This document shows positions 20,399 through 32,961 of a stretch of DNA of 64,000 bases, piece by piece (the first letter of the stretch is position 1; every line of letters starts with the position of its first letter). A program made the position numbers and the translations under genes. Under the pieces are notes generated by a model. It was not told the DNA's origin. It saw only the letters and a program-made list of their open reading frames with translations, and made no database searches. This stretch comes from Haliclystus octoradiatus (taxonomy: Eukaryota; Cnidaria; Staurozoa; Stauromedusae; Haliclystidae): positions 10,931,826-10,995,825 of the forward strand of contig OU744453.1 in the NCBI GenBank assembly GCA_916610825.1, in the 5' to 3' direction.

Positions 20399-23100
20399 TG
20401 TCTTGCAAGTTTTTTAGATGCCTACTGACTGACCATTGTCTTGTTTTAGGTCTAGACGTTTGGTTTTAGGTCTAATCATCTGTTTCGCTGTCTAGACGCA
20501 TATTGTTTGAAATTGCCTGGTTTTTCGTGTAGAGGTATAGTTTTACGTCTAGAAGCCTGTCTGGCTATGTAGATGCTTATACACTCACAATTGTCTAACT
20601 CTCCGTCTAGACGTCTGGTTTTCCGTCTAGACGTCTGTTTAGCTGTGTAGACGCTTATTGTCTGACCTTTGTTGAGTTTTTCATCTAGACGACTGTCTGG
20701 CTGTCTAGACACTTACTCTCTGACCATTGTCTTGTTTCCCGTATGGACGTCTGTTTAGCTGTCTAGAGGCTTATTGTCTGACCTTTGTCTAGGTTTTCGT
20801 CTAGACGTCTGCTTTTCTGTCTAGACCTCTGGTAAGCTGTCTAGACGCCTATTGTCTAACAATTCTCTGGTTTTACGTCTAGACATCTGTTTAGCTGTCT
20901 AGAGGCTTACTTTCTGGCATTTGTCTAGTTTTTCGTCTAGACGTCATGTTTTCTGTCTAGACGTCTTGTTTTCTGTCTAGACGTCTTGTTTTCTGTCTAG
21001 ACGTCTGGCTAGCTGTTTAGACGCCTATTGTCTGAAAATTGTCTGGTTTTCCGTCTATACGTCTGGTTTTCTTTCCAGACGTACGGCAAGCTGTCTAGAC
21101 GCCTATTGTCTGAAAATTGTCTGGTTTTCCGTCTAAACGTCTGGTTTTCCGTCTAGACGTCTGGTTTTCTGTCTAGACGTCTGGCAAGCTGTCTAGACGT
21201 ATGGTTTTCTGTCTAGACGTCTGGCAAGCTGTCTAAAAGTATGGTTTTCTGTCTAGACGTCTGGCAAGCTGTCTAGACGCCTATTGTCTGAAAATTGTCT
21301 GGTTCCTCGTCTAGACATTTGGCAAGCTGTCTAGACACCTATTGTCTGAAAATTGTCTGGTTTTCCGTCTAGACGTCTGGAAAATTGTCTAGACGCACAT
21401 TGTCTGAAAACTGTCTGGTTTTCCGTCTAGACGTATGGTTTCCTGTCAACACGTTTGCTTAGCTGTATACACGACTATTATCTGAAAACTGTCTGGTTTT
21501 CCGTCTAGACGTCAGGTTTTTCGTCTAGACACTTGGCAAGCTGTCTAGACGCCTATTGTTTGAAAAATGTCTGCTTTTCCGTCTGGACGTCTGGTTTTCC
21601 GTCTAGACGTCTGGAAAATTGTCTAGACGCATATTGTCTGAAAACTGTCTGGTTTTCCGTCTAGACGTATGGTTTTCTGTCAAGACGTTTGCTTAGCTGT
21701 ATACACGACTATTATCTGAAAAATGTCTGGTTTTCCGTCTAGACGTCAGGTTTTTCGTCTAGACACTTGGCAAGCTGTTGAGACGCCTATTGTTTGAAAA
21801 TTATCTGGTTTTTCGTCTAAATGTCTGGTTTTCCGTCTAGAAGTCTGACAAGCTGTCTAGACGCCTATTGTTTGAAAATTGTCTGGTTTTTCCTCTAGAC
21901 GTCTGGTTTTCTGTCTAGACGTCTGGCAAGCTGTCTAGACGTCTATTGTTTGAAAACTGTCTGGTTTTCCGTCTGGACGTCTTGTTTTCCGTCTAAACGT
22001 CTGGTTTTCTGTCTAGACGTATGGTTTTTTGTCAAGACTTTTGTTTAGCTGTATAAATGGTATTGTCTGAAAACTGTCTGGTTTTCCGTCAAGACGTATG
22101 GTTTCCTGTCAAGACGTTTGCTTAGCTGTATACACGACTATTATCTGAAAACTGTCTGGTTTTCCGTCTAGACGTCAGGTTTTTCGTCTAGACACTTGGC
22201 GAGCTGTTTAGACGCCTATTGTTTGAAAATTATCTGGTTTTTCGTCTAAATGTCTGGTTTTCTGTCTAGAAGTCTGGCAAGCTGTCTAGACGCCTATTGT
22301 TTGAAAATTTCTGGTTTTTCGTCTAGACGTCTGGTTTCTCGTCTAGACACTTGGCAAGCTGTTTAGACGTCTTTTGTCTGAAAATTGTCTGGTTTTTCGA
22401 CAAGACACTTGGCAAGCTGTCCAGACGCCTATTGTCTGAAAATTTCTGGTTTTTCGTCTGGACGTCTTGTTTTCCGTCTAAACGTCTGGTTTTCTGTCTA
22501 GACGTATGGTTTTTTGTCAAGACTTTTGTTTAGCTGTATAAATGGTATTGTCTGAAAACTGTCTGGTTTTCCGTCAAGACGTATGGTTTCCTGTCAAGAC
22601 GTTTGCTTAGCTGTATACACGACTATTATCTGAAAACTGTCTGGTTTTCTGTCTAGACGTCAGGTTTTTCGTCTAGACACTTGGCAAGCTGTTTAGACGT
22701 CTTTTGTCTGAAAATTGTCTGGTTTTTCGACAAGACACTTGGCAAGCTGTCCAGACGCCTATTGTCTGAAAATTTCTGGTTTTTCGTCTAGACGTCTGGT
22801 TTCTTGTCTAGACACTTGGCAAGCTGTCTAGACGCCTATTGTCTGAAAATTATCTGGTTTTTCATCTAAATGTCTGGTTTTCTGTCTTGAAGTCTGGCAA
22901 GCTGTCTAGACGCCTATTGTTTGAAAATTGTCTGGTTTTTCGTCTAGACGTCTGGTTTTCTGTGTAGACGTCTGGCAAGCTGTCTAGACGCCTATTGTTT
23001 GAAAACTGACTGCTTTTCCGTCTGGACGTCTGGTTTTCTGTCTAAACGTCTGGTTTTCATTCTAGACGTATGGTTTTCTGTCAGGACGTTTGTTTAGCTG
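20399..23100 (+). repeat. Diverged left edge of the GTCTAGAC satellite
   Basis: Units here are irregular. Early ones show degraded cores such as GTCTAATCATCTG, GTGTAGAGGTATAG and GTCTAGAAGCCTG. From about 21000 clean 78-bp units appear, with local duplications: a block with TTTGTTTAGCTGTATAAATGG at about 22045 recurs at about 22525. The long-range 4.93-kb order is not yet present. This is the pattern expected where unequal exchange no longer reaches the array end. Confidence 0.8.
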
Positions 23101-26100
23101 TATACATGCCTATTGTCTGAAAAATGTCTGGTTTTCCGTCTAGACACTTGGCAAGCTGGTTAGACGCCTAATGTCTGAAAACTGTCTGGTTTTCCGTCTA
23201 GACACTTGGCAAGCTGTTTAGACGCCTAATGTCTGAAAACTGTCTGGTTTTCCGTCTAGACACTTGGCAACCTGTCTAGACGCCTATTGTCTGAAAACTG
23301 TCTGGTTTTCAGTCTAGACACTTGGCAAGCTGTCTAGTCTCCTATTGTCTGAAAATTGTCTGGTTTTCCGTCTATACGTCTGGTTTTCTGTCTAGACGTC
23401 TGGCAAGCTGTCTAGACGCTTATTGTCTGACAATTGTCTGGTTTTCGTCTAAACGTCTTGTTTTCTGTCTAGGAGTCTGGCAAGCTGTCTAGACGCCTAT
23501 TGTCTGAAAATTGTCTGTTTTTCGTCTAGAAGTCTTGTTTTCTGTCTAGACGTCTGGCTAGCTGTCTAGACGCTAATGGTCTGAAAATTGTCTGGTTTTC
23601 CGTCTATACGTCTGGTTTTCTTCCTAAACATCCGGCAAGCTGTCTAGACGCCTATTGTTTGAAAACTCTCTGCTTTTCTGTCTGGATGTCTGGTTTTCTG
23701 TCTAGACGTCTGGCAAGCTGTCTAGGCGTCTTTTGTCTGAAAATTGTCTGGTTTTTCGTCTAGACGTCTGGTTTTCTGTCTAGACGCCTATGGTCTGAAA
23801 AATGTCTGGCTTTTCGTCTAGACACTTGGCAAGCTGTCTAGAAGCCTATTGTCTGAAAAATGTCTGGCTTTTCGTCTAGACGTCTGTTTTTCTGTCTAGA
23901 CGTCTAGGTTTCTGTCTAGACGTCTGGCACAGCTGTCTAGACACCTATTGTCTGAAAATTGTCGTGTTTTTTGTCTAGACGTCTGGTCTTTCCTCTAGAC
24001 GTCTGGCAAGCTGTCTAGACGCCTATTGTCTGAAAATTGTCTGGTTTTCCTTGTATACGTCTTGTTTTCAGTCTAGACGTCTGGAAACCTGTCTAGACGC
24101 CTATTTTCTGAAAATTGTCTGGTTTTTTGTCTAGACGTCTGGTCTTTCCTCTAGACGTCTGGAAAGCTGTCTAGACGCCTATTGTCTGAAAATTGTCTGG
24201 TTTTCCTAGTATACGTCTTGTTTTCAGTCTAGACGTTTGGAAACCTGTCTAGACGCCTATTGTCTGAAAATTGTCTGGTTTTTCGTCTTGACGTCAGGCA
24301 TACTGTCTAGACGTCTTTTGTCTGAAAATTTTCTGGTTTTTCGACAAGACACTTGGCAAGCTGTCTAGACGCCTATTGTCTGAAAATTTCTGGTTTTTAT
24401 CTAGACGTCTGGTTTCTCGTCTAGACACTTGGCAAGCTGTCTAGATGCCTATTGTCTGAAAAATGTCTGGCTTTTCGTCGAGACGTCTGGTTTTTTGTCT
24501 AGACGTCTTTTGTCTGAGTATTGTCTGGTTTTTCGTCTAGACACTTGGCAAGCTGTCTAGACGCTTATTTTTTGAAAATTATCTGGTTTTTCGTCTAAAT
24601 GTCTGGTTTTCTGTCTAGAAGTCTGGCAAGCTGTCTAGATGCCTATTGTTTGAAAATTGTCTAGTTTTTCCTCTAGACGTCTGATTTTCTGTCTAGAAGT
24701 CTGGCAAGCTGTCTAGACGTCTATTGTTTGAAAACTGTCTGGTTTTCCGTCTAGACACTTGGCAAGCTGTTTAGACGCCTAATGTCTGAAAACTGTCTGG
24801 TTTTCCGTCAAGACGTATGCTTTCCTGTCAAGACGTTTGCTTAGCTGTCTAGACGCCTATTGTTTGAAAATTGTCTGGTTTTTCGTCTAAATGTCTGGTT
24901 TTCTGTCAAGAAGTCTGGCAAGCTGTCTAGACGCCTATTGTTTGAAAATTTCTGGTTTTTCGTCTAGACGTCTGGTTTCTCGTCTAGACACTTGGCAAGC
25001 TGTCTAGACGTCTTTTGTCTGAAAATTGTCTGGTTTTTCGACAAGACACTTGGCAAGCTGTCTAGAAGCCTATTGTCTGAAAATTTCTGGTTTTTCGTCT
25101 AGACGTCTGGTTTCTCGTCTAGACACTTGGCAAGCTGTCTAGACGCCTATTGTCTGAAAATTATCTGGTTTTTCATCTAAATGTCTGGTTTTCTGTCTCG
25201 AAGTCTGGCAAGCTGTCTAGACGCCTATTGTTTGAAAATTGTCTGGTTTTTCGTCTAGGCGTCTGGTTTTCTGTGTAGACGTCTGGCAAGCTGTCTAGAC
25301 GCCTATTGTTTGAAAACTGATTGCTTTTCCGTCTGGACGTCTGGTTTTCTGTCTAAACGTCTGGTTTTCATTCTAGACGTATGGTTTTCTGTCAGGACGT
25401 TTGTTTAGCTGTATACATGCCTATTGTCTGAAAACTGTCTGGTTTTCCGTCTAGACACTTGGCAAGCTGTTTAGACGCCTAATGTCTGAAAACTGTCTGG
25501 TTTTCCGTCTAGACACTTGGCAAGCTGTTTAGACGCCTAATGTCTGAAAACTGTCTGGTTTCCCGTCTAGACACTTGGCAACCTGTCTAGACGCCTATTG
25601 TCTGAAAACTGTCTGGTTTTCAGTCTAGACACTTGGCAAGCTGTCTAGACTCCTATTGTCTGAAAATTGTCTTGTTTTCCGTCTATACGTCTGGTTTTCT
25701 GTCTAGACGTCTGGCAAGCTGTCTAGACGCCTATTGTCTGACAATTGTCTGGTTTTCGTCTAAACGTCTTGTTTTCTGTCTAGGAGTCTGGCAAGCTGTC
25801 TAGACGCCTATTGTCTGAAAATTGTCTGTTTTTCGTCTAGAAGTCTTGTTTTCTGTCTAGGAGTCTGGCAAGCTGTCTAGACGCCTAATGTCTGAAAACT
25901 GTCTGGTTTTTCGTCTAGACACTTGGCAAGCTGTTTAGACGCCTAATGTCTGAAAGCTGTCTGGTTTTCCGTCAAGACGTATGGTTTCCTGTCAAGACAT
26001 TTGCTTAGCTGTCTAGACGCCTATTGTTTGAAAATTGTCTGGTTTTTCCTCTAGACGTCTGGTTTTCTGTCTAAAAGTCTGGCAAGCTGTCTAGACGTCT

Positions 26101-28031
26101 ATTGTTTGAAAACTGTCTGGTTTTCCGTCTGGACATCTGGTTTTCCGTCTAGACACTTGGCGAGCTGTTTAGACGCCTATTGTTTGAAAATTATCTGGTT
26201 TTTCGTCTAAATGTCTGGTTTTCTGTCAAGAAGTCTGGCAAGCTGTCTAGACGCCTATTGTTTGAAAATTTCTGGTTTTTAGTCTAGACGTCTGGTTTCT
26301 CGTCTAGACACTTGGCAAGCTGTCTAGACGTCTTTTGTCTGAAAATTGTCTGGTTTTTCGACAAGACACTTGGCAAACTGTCTAGACGCCTATTGTCTGA
26401 AAATTTCTGGTTTTTCGTCTAGACGTCTGGTTTCTCGTCTAGACACTTGGCAAGCTGTCTAGACGCCTATTGTCTGAAAATTATCTGGTTTTTCATCTAA
26501 ATGTCTGGTTTTTTGTCTTGAAGTCTGGCAAGCTGTCTAGACGCCTATTGTTTGAAAATTGTCTGGTTTTTCGTCTAGACGTCTGGTTTTCTGTGTAGAC
26601 GTCTGGCAAGCTGTCTAGACGCCTATTGTTTGAAAACTGACTGCTTTTCCGTCTGGACGTCTGGTTTTCTGTCTAAACGTCTGGTTTTCATTCTAGACGT
26701 ATGGTTTTCTGTCAGGACGTTTGTTTAGCTGTATACATGCCTATTGTCTGAAAAATGTCTGTTTTTCCGTCTAGACACTTGGCAAGCTGGTTAGACGCCT
26801 AATGTCTGAAAACTGTCTGGTTTTCCGTCTAGACACTTGGCAAGCTGTTTAGACGCCTAATGTCTGAAAACTGTCTGGTTTTCCGTCTAGACACTTGGCA
26901 ACCTGTCTAGACGCCTATTGTCTGAAAACTGTCTGGTTTTCAGTCTAGACACTTGGCAAGCTGTCTAGACTCCTATTGTCTGAAAATTGTCTGGTTTTCC
27001 GTCTATACGTCTGGTTTTCTGTCTAGACGTCTGGCAAGCTGTCTAGACGCTTATTGTCTGACAATTGTCTGGTTTTCGTCTAAACGTCTTGTTTTCTGTC
27101 TAGGAGTCTGTCAAGCTGTCTAGACGCCTATTGTCTGAAAATTGTCTGTTTTTCGTCTAGAAGTCTTGTTTTCTGTCTAGACGTCTGGCTAGCTGTCTAG
27201 ACGCTAATGGTCTGAAAATTGTCTGGTTTTCCGTCTATACGTCTGGTTTTCTTCCTAGACGTCCGGCAAGCTGTCTAGACGCCTATTGTTTGAAAACTCT
27301 CTGCTTTTCTGTCTGGATGTCTGGTTTTCTGTCTAGACGTCTGGCAAGCTGTCTAGGCGTCTTTTGTCTGAAAATTGTCTGGTTTTTCGTCTAGACGTCT
27401 GGTTTTCTGTCTAGACGCCTATTGTCTGAAAAATGTCTGGCTTTTCGTCTAGACACTTGGCAAGCTGTCTAGAAGCCTATTGTTTGAAAATTGTCTGGTT
27501 TTTCGTCTAAATGTCTGGTTTTCTGTCAAGAAGTCTGGCAAGCTGTCTAGATGCCTATTGTTTGAAAATTTCTGGTTTTTCGTCTAGACGTCTGGTTTCT
27601 CGTCTAGACACTTGGCAAGCTGTCTAGACGTCTTTTGTCTGAAAATTGTCTGGTTTTTCGACAAGACACTTGGCAAGCTGTCTAGAAGCCTATTGTCTGA
27701 AAATTTCTGGTTTTTCGTCTAGACGTCTGGTTTCTCGTCTAGACACTTGGCAAGCTGTCTAGACGCCTATTGTCTGAAAATTATCTGGTTTTTCATCTAA
27801 ATGTCTGGTTTTCTGTCTCGAAGTCTGGCAAGCTGTCTAGACGCCTATTGTTTGAAAATTGTCTGGTTTTTCGTCTAGGCGTCTGGTTTTCTGTGTAGAC
27901 GTCTGGCAAGCTGTCTAGACGCCTATTGTTTGAAAACTGACTGCTTTTCCGTCTGGACGTCTGGTTTTCTGTCTAAACGTCTTGTTTTCATTCTAGACGT
28001 ATGGTTTTCTGTCAGGACGTTTGTTTAGCTG
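23101..28031 (+). repeat. Higher-order repeat copy 1, about 4,931 bp
   Basis: Using the marker GTATACATG in a GTTTAGCTGTATACATG context, sub-blocks begin at 23101, 25412 and 26732, and the next copy begins at 28032. This gives a trimer with spacings 2311, 1320 and 1300. The CRE-containing marker GACGTCAGGCATACTG lies 1189 bp into the copy, at 24290. Confidence 0.85.
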
Positions 28032-31000
28032 TATACATGCCTATTGTCTGAAAACTGTCTGGTTTTCCGTCTAGACACTTGGCAAGCTGTTTAGACGCCT
28101 AATGTCTGAAAACTGTCTGGTTTTCCGTCTAGACACTTGGCAAGCTGTTTAGACGCCTAATGTCTGAAAACTGTCTGGTTTTCCGTCTAGACACTTGGCA
28201 ACCTGTCTAGACGCCTATTGTCTGAAAACTGTCTGGTTTTCAGTCTAGACACTTGGCAAGCTGTCTAGACTCCTATTGTCTGAAAATTGTCTGGTTTTCC
28301 GTCTATACGTCTGGTTTTCTGTCTAGACGTTTGGGAAGCTGTCTAGACGCTTATTGTCTGACAATTGTCTGGTTTTCGTCTAAACGTCTTGTTTTCTGTC
28401 TAGGAGTCTGGCAAGCTGTCTAGACGCCTATTGTCTGAAAATTGTCTGTTTTTCGTCTAGAAGTCTTGTTTTCTGTCTAGACGTCTGGCTAGCTGTCTAG
28501 ACGCTAATGGTCTGAAAATTGTCTGGTTTTCCGTCTATACGTCTGGTTTTCTTCCTAGACGTCCGGCAAGCTGTCTAGACGCCTATTGTTTGAAAACTCT
28601 CTGCTTTTCTGTCTGGATGTCTGGTTTTCTGTCTAGACGTCTGGCAAGCTGTCTAGGCGTCTTTTGTCTGAAAATTGTCTGGTTTTTCGTCTAGACGTCT
28701 GGTTTTCTGTCTAGACGCCTATTGTCTGAAAAATGTCTGGCTTTTCGTCTAGACACTTGGCAAGCTGTCTAGAAGCCTATTGTCTGAAAAATGTCTGGCT
28801 TTTCGTCTAGACGTCTGTTTTTCTGTCTAGACGTCTAGGTTTCTGTCTAGACGTCTGGCACAGCTGTCTAGACACCTATTGTCTTAAAATTGTCGTGTTT
28901 TTTGTCTAGACGTCTGGTCTTTCCTCTAGACGTCTGGCAAGCTGTCTAGACGCTTATTGTCTGAAAATTGTCTGGTTTTCCTTGTATACGTCTTGTTTTC
29001 AGTCTAGACGTCTGGAAACCTGTCTAGACGCCTATTGTCTGAAAATTGTCTGGTTTTTTGTCTAGACGTCTGGTCTTTCCTCTAGACGTCTGGCAAGCTG
29101 TCTAGACGCCTATTGTCTGAAAATTGTCTGGTTTTCCTTGTATACGTCTTGTTTTCAGTCTAGACGTCTGGAAACCTGTCTAGACGCCTATTGTCTGAAA
29201 ATTGTCTGGTTTTTCGTCTTGACGTCAGGCATACTGTCTAGACGTCTTTTGTCTGAAAATTTTCTGGTTTTTCGACAAGACACTTGGCAAGCTGTCTAGA
29301 CGCCTATTGTCTGAAAATTTCTGGTTTTTATCTAGACGTCTGGTTTCTCGTCTAGACACTTGGCAAGCTGTCTAGACGCCTATTGTCTGAAAAATGTCTG
29401 GCTTTTCGTCGAGACGTCTGGTTTTTTGTCTAGACGTCTTTTGTCTGAGTATTGTCTAGTTTTTCGTCTAGACTCTTGGCAAGCTGTCTAGACGCTTATT
29501 GTTTGAAAATTATCTGGTTTTTCGTCTAAATGTCTGGTTTTCTGTCTAGAAGTCTGGCAAGCTGTCTAGATGCCTATTGTTTGAAAATTGTCTAGTTTTT
29601 CCTCTAGACGTCTGATTTTCTGTCTAGAAGTCTGGCAAGCTGTCTAGACGTCTATTGTTTGAAAACTGTCTGGTTTTCCGTCTAGACACTTGGCAAGCTG
29701 TTTAGACGCCTAATGTCTGAAAACTGTCTGGTTTTCCGTCAAGACGTATGGTTTCCTGTCAAGACGTTTGCTTAGCTGTCTAGACGCCTATTGTTTGAAA
29801 ATTGTCTGGTTTTTCGTCTAAATGTCTGGTTTTCTGTCAAGAAGTCTGGCAAGCTGTCTAGACGCCTATTGTTTGAAAATTTCTGGTTTTCGTCTAGACG
29901 TTTGGTTTCTCGTCTAGACACTTGGCAAGCTGTCTAGACGTCTTTTGTCTGAAAATTGTCTGGTTTTTCGACAAGACACTTGGCAAGCTGTCTAGAAGCC
30001 TATTGTCTGAAAATTTCTGGTTTTACGTCTAGACGTCTGGTTTCTCGTCTAGACACTTGGCAAGCTGTCTAGACGCCTATTGTCTGAAAATTATCTGGTT
30101 TTTCATCTAAATGTCTGGTTTTCTGTCTCGAAGTCTGGCAAGCTGTCTAGACGCCTATTGTTTGAAAATTGTCTGGTTTTTCGTCTAGGCGTCTGGTTTT
30201 CTGTGTAGACGTCTGGCAAGCTGTCTAGACGCCTATTGTTTGAAAACTGACTGCTTTTCCGTCTGGACGTCTGGTTTTCTGTCTAAACGTCTGGTTTTCA
30301 TTCTAGACGTATGGTTTTCTGTCAGGACGTTTGTTTAGCTGTATACATGCCTATTGTCTGAAAACTGTCTGGTTTTCCGTCTAGACACTTGGCAAGCTGT
30401 TTAGACGCTTAATGTCTGAAAACTGTCTGGTTTTCCGTCTAGACACTTGGCAAGCTGTTTAGACGCCTAATGTCTGAAAACTGTCTGGTTTTCCGTCTAG
30501 ACACTTGGCAACCTGTCTAGACGCCTATTGTCTGAAAACTGTCTGGTTTTCAGTCTAGACACTTGGCAAGCTGTCTAGACTCCTATTGTCTGAAAATTGT
30601 CTGGTTTTCCGTCTATACGTCTGGTTTTCTGTCTAGACGTCTGGCAAGCTGTTTAGACGCCTATTGTCTGACAATTGTCTGGTTTTCGTCTAAACGTCTT
30701 GTTTTCTGTCTAGGAGTCTGGCAAGCTGTCTAGACGCCTATTGTCTGAAAATTGTCTGTTTTTCGTCTAGAAGTCTTGTTTTCTGTCTAGGAGTCTGGCA
30801 AGCTGTCTAGACGCCTAATGTCTGAAAACTGTCTGGTTTTTCGTCTAGACACTTGGCAAGCTGTTTAGACGCCTAATGTCTGAAAACTGTCTGGTTTTCC
30901 GTCAAGACGTATGGTTTCCTGTCAAGACATTTGCTTAGCTGTCTAGACGCCTATTGTTTGAAAATTGTCTGGTTTTTCCTCTAGACGTCTGGTTTTCTGT

Positions 31001-32961
31001 CTAGAAGTCTGGCAAGCTGTCTAGACGTCTATTGTTTGAAAACTGTCTGGTTTTCCGTCTGGACATCTGGTTTTCCGTCTAGACACTTGGCGAGCTGTTT
31101 AGACGCCTATTGTTTGAAAATTATCTGGTTTTTCGTCTAAATGTCTGGTTTTCTGTCAAGAAGTCTGGCAAGCTGTCTAGACGCCTATTGTTTGAAAATT
31201 TCTGGTTTTTAGTCTAGACGTCTGGTTTCTCGTCTAGACACTTGGCAAGCTGTCTAGACGTCTTTTGTCTGAAAATTGTCTGGTTTTTCGACAAGACACT
31301 TGGCAAACTGTCTAGACGCCTGTTGTCTGAAAATTTCTGGTTTTTCGTCTAGACGTCTGGTTTCTCGTCTAGACACTTGGCAAGCTGTCTAGACGCCTAT
31401 TGTCTGAAAATTATCTGGTTTTTCATCTAAATGTCTGGTTTTCTGTCTTGAAGTCTGGCAAGCTGTCTAGACGCCTATTGTTTGAAAATTGTCTGGTTTT
31501 TCGTCTAGACGTCTGGTTTTCTGTGTAGACGTCTGGCAAGCTGTCTAGACGCCTATTGTTTGAAAACTGACTGCTTTTCCGTCTGGACGTCTGGTTTTCT
31601 GTCTAAACGTCTGGTTTTCATTCTAGACGTATGGTTTTCTGTCAGGACGTTTGTTTAGCTGTATACATGCCTATTGTCTGAAAAATGTCTGTTTTTCCGT
31701 CTAGACACTTGGCAAGCTGGTTAGACGCCTAATGTCTGAAAACTGTCTGGTTTTCCGTCTAGACACTTGGCAAGCTGTTTAGACGCCTAATGTCTGAAAA
31801 CTGTCTGGTTTTCCGTCTAGACACTTGGCAACCTGTCTAGACGCCTATTGTCTGAAAACTGTCTGGTTTTCAGTCTAGACACTTGGCAAGCTGTCTAGAC
31901 TCCTATTGTCTGAAAATTGTCTGGTTTTCCGTCTATACGTCTGGTTTTCTGTCTAGACGTCTGGCAAGCTGTCTAGACGCTTATTGTCTGACAATTGTCT
32001 GGTTTTCGTCTAAACGTCTTGTTTTCTGTCTAGGAGTCTGGCAAGCTGTCTAGACGCCTATTGTCTGAAAATTGTCTGTTTTTCGTCTAGAAGTCTTGTT
32101 TTCTGTCTAGACGTCTGGCTAGCTGTCTAGACGCTAATGGTCTGAAAATTGTCTGGTTTTCCGTCTATACGTCTGGTTTTCTTCCTAGACGTCCGGCAAG
32201 CTGTCTAGACGCCTATTGTTTGAAAACTCTCTGCTTTTCTGTCTGGATGTCTGTTTTTCTGTCTAGACGTCTGGCAAGCTGTCTAGGCGTCTTTTGTCTG
32301 AAAATTGTCTGGTTTTTCGTCTAGACGTCTGGTTTTCTGTCTAGACGCCTATTGTCTGAAAAATGTCTGGCTTTTCGTCTAGACACTTGGCAAGCTGTCT
32401 AGAAGCCTATTGTTTGAAAATTGTCTGGTTTTTCGTCTAAATGTCTGGTTTTCTGTCAAGAAGTCTGGCAAGCTGTCTAGACGCCTATTGTTTGAAAATT
32501 TCTGGTTTTTCGTCTAGACGTCTGGTTTCTCGTCTAGACACTTGGCAAGCTGTCTAGACGTCTTTTGTCTGAAAATTGTCTGGTTTTTCGACAAGACACT
32601 TGGCAAGCTGTCTAGAAGCCTATTGTCTGAAAATTTCTGGTTTTTCGTCTAGACGTCTGGTTTCTCGTCTAGACACTTGGCAAGCTGTCTAGACGCCTAT
32701 TGTTTGAAAATTGTCTGGTTTTCCTTCTATACGTCTGGTTTTCTGTCTCGAAGTCTGGCAAGCTGTCTAGACGCCTATTGTTTGAAAATTGTCTGGTTTT
32801 TCGTCTAGGCGTCTGGTTTTCTGTGTAGACGTCTGCCAAGCTGTCTAGACGCCTATTGTTTGAAAACTGACTGCTTTTCCGTCTGGACGTCTGGTTTTCT
32901 GTCTAAACGTCTTGTTTTCATTCTAGACGTATGGTTTTCTGTCAGGACGTTTGTTTAGCTG
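28032..32961 (+). repeat. Higher-order repeat copy 2, 4,930 bp
   Basis: Markers at 28032, 30342 and 31662 repeat the spacings 2310, 1320 and 1300 of copy 1, and GACGTCAGGCATACTG again lies 1189 bp in, at 29221. Spot comparison at an offset of 4930 (26401 against 31331, 27481 against 32411) shows near identity, including private variants. Confidence 0.88.

Noticed and set aside
22323-22533. Open frames of 60-65 codons on both strands inside the satellite
   Set aside because: They follow the repeat period, are broken in neighbouring units and show no protein-family features.
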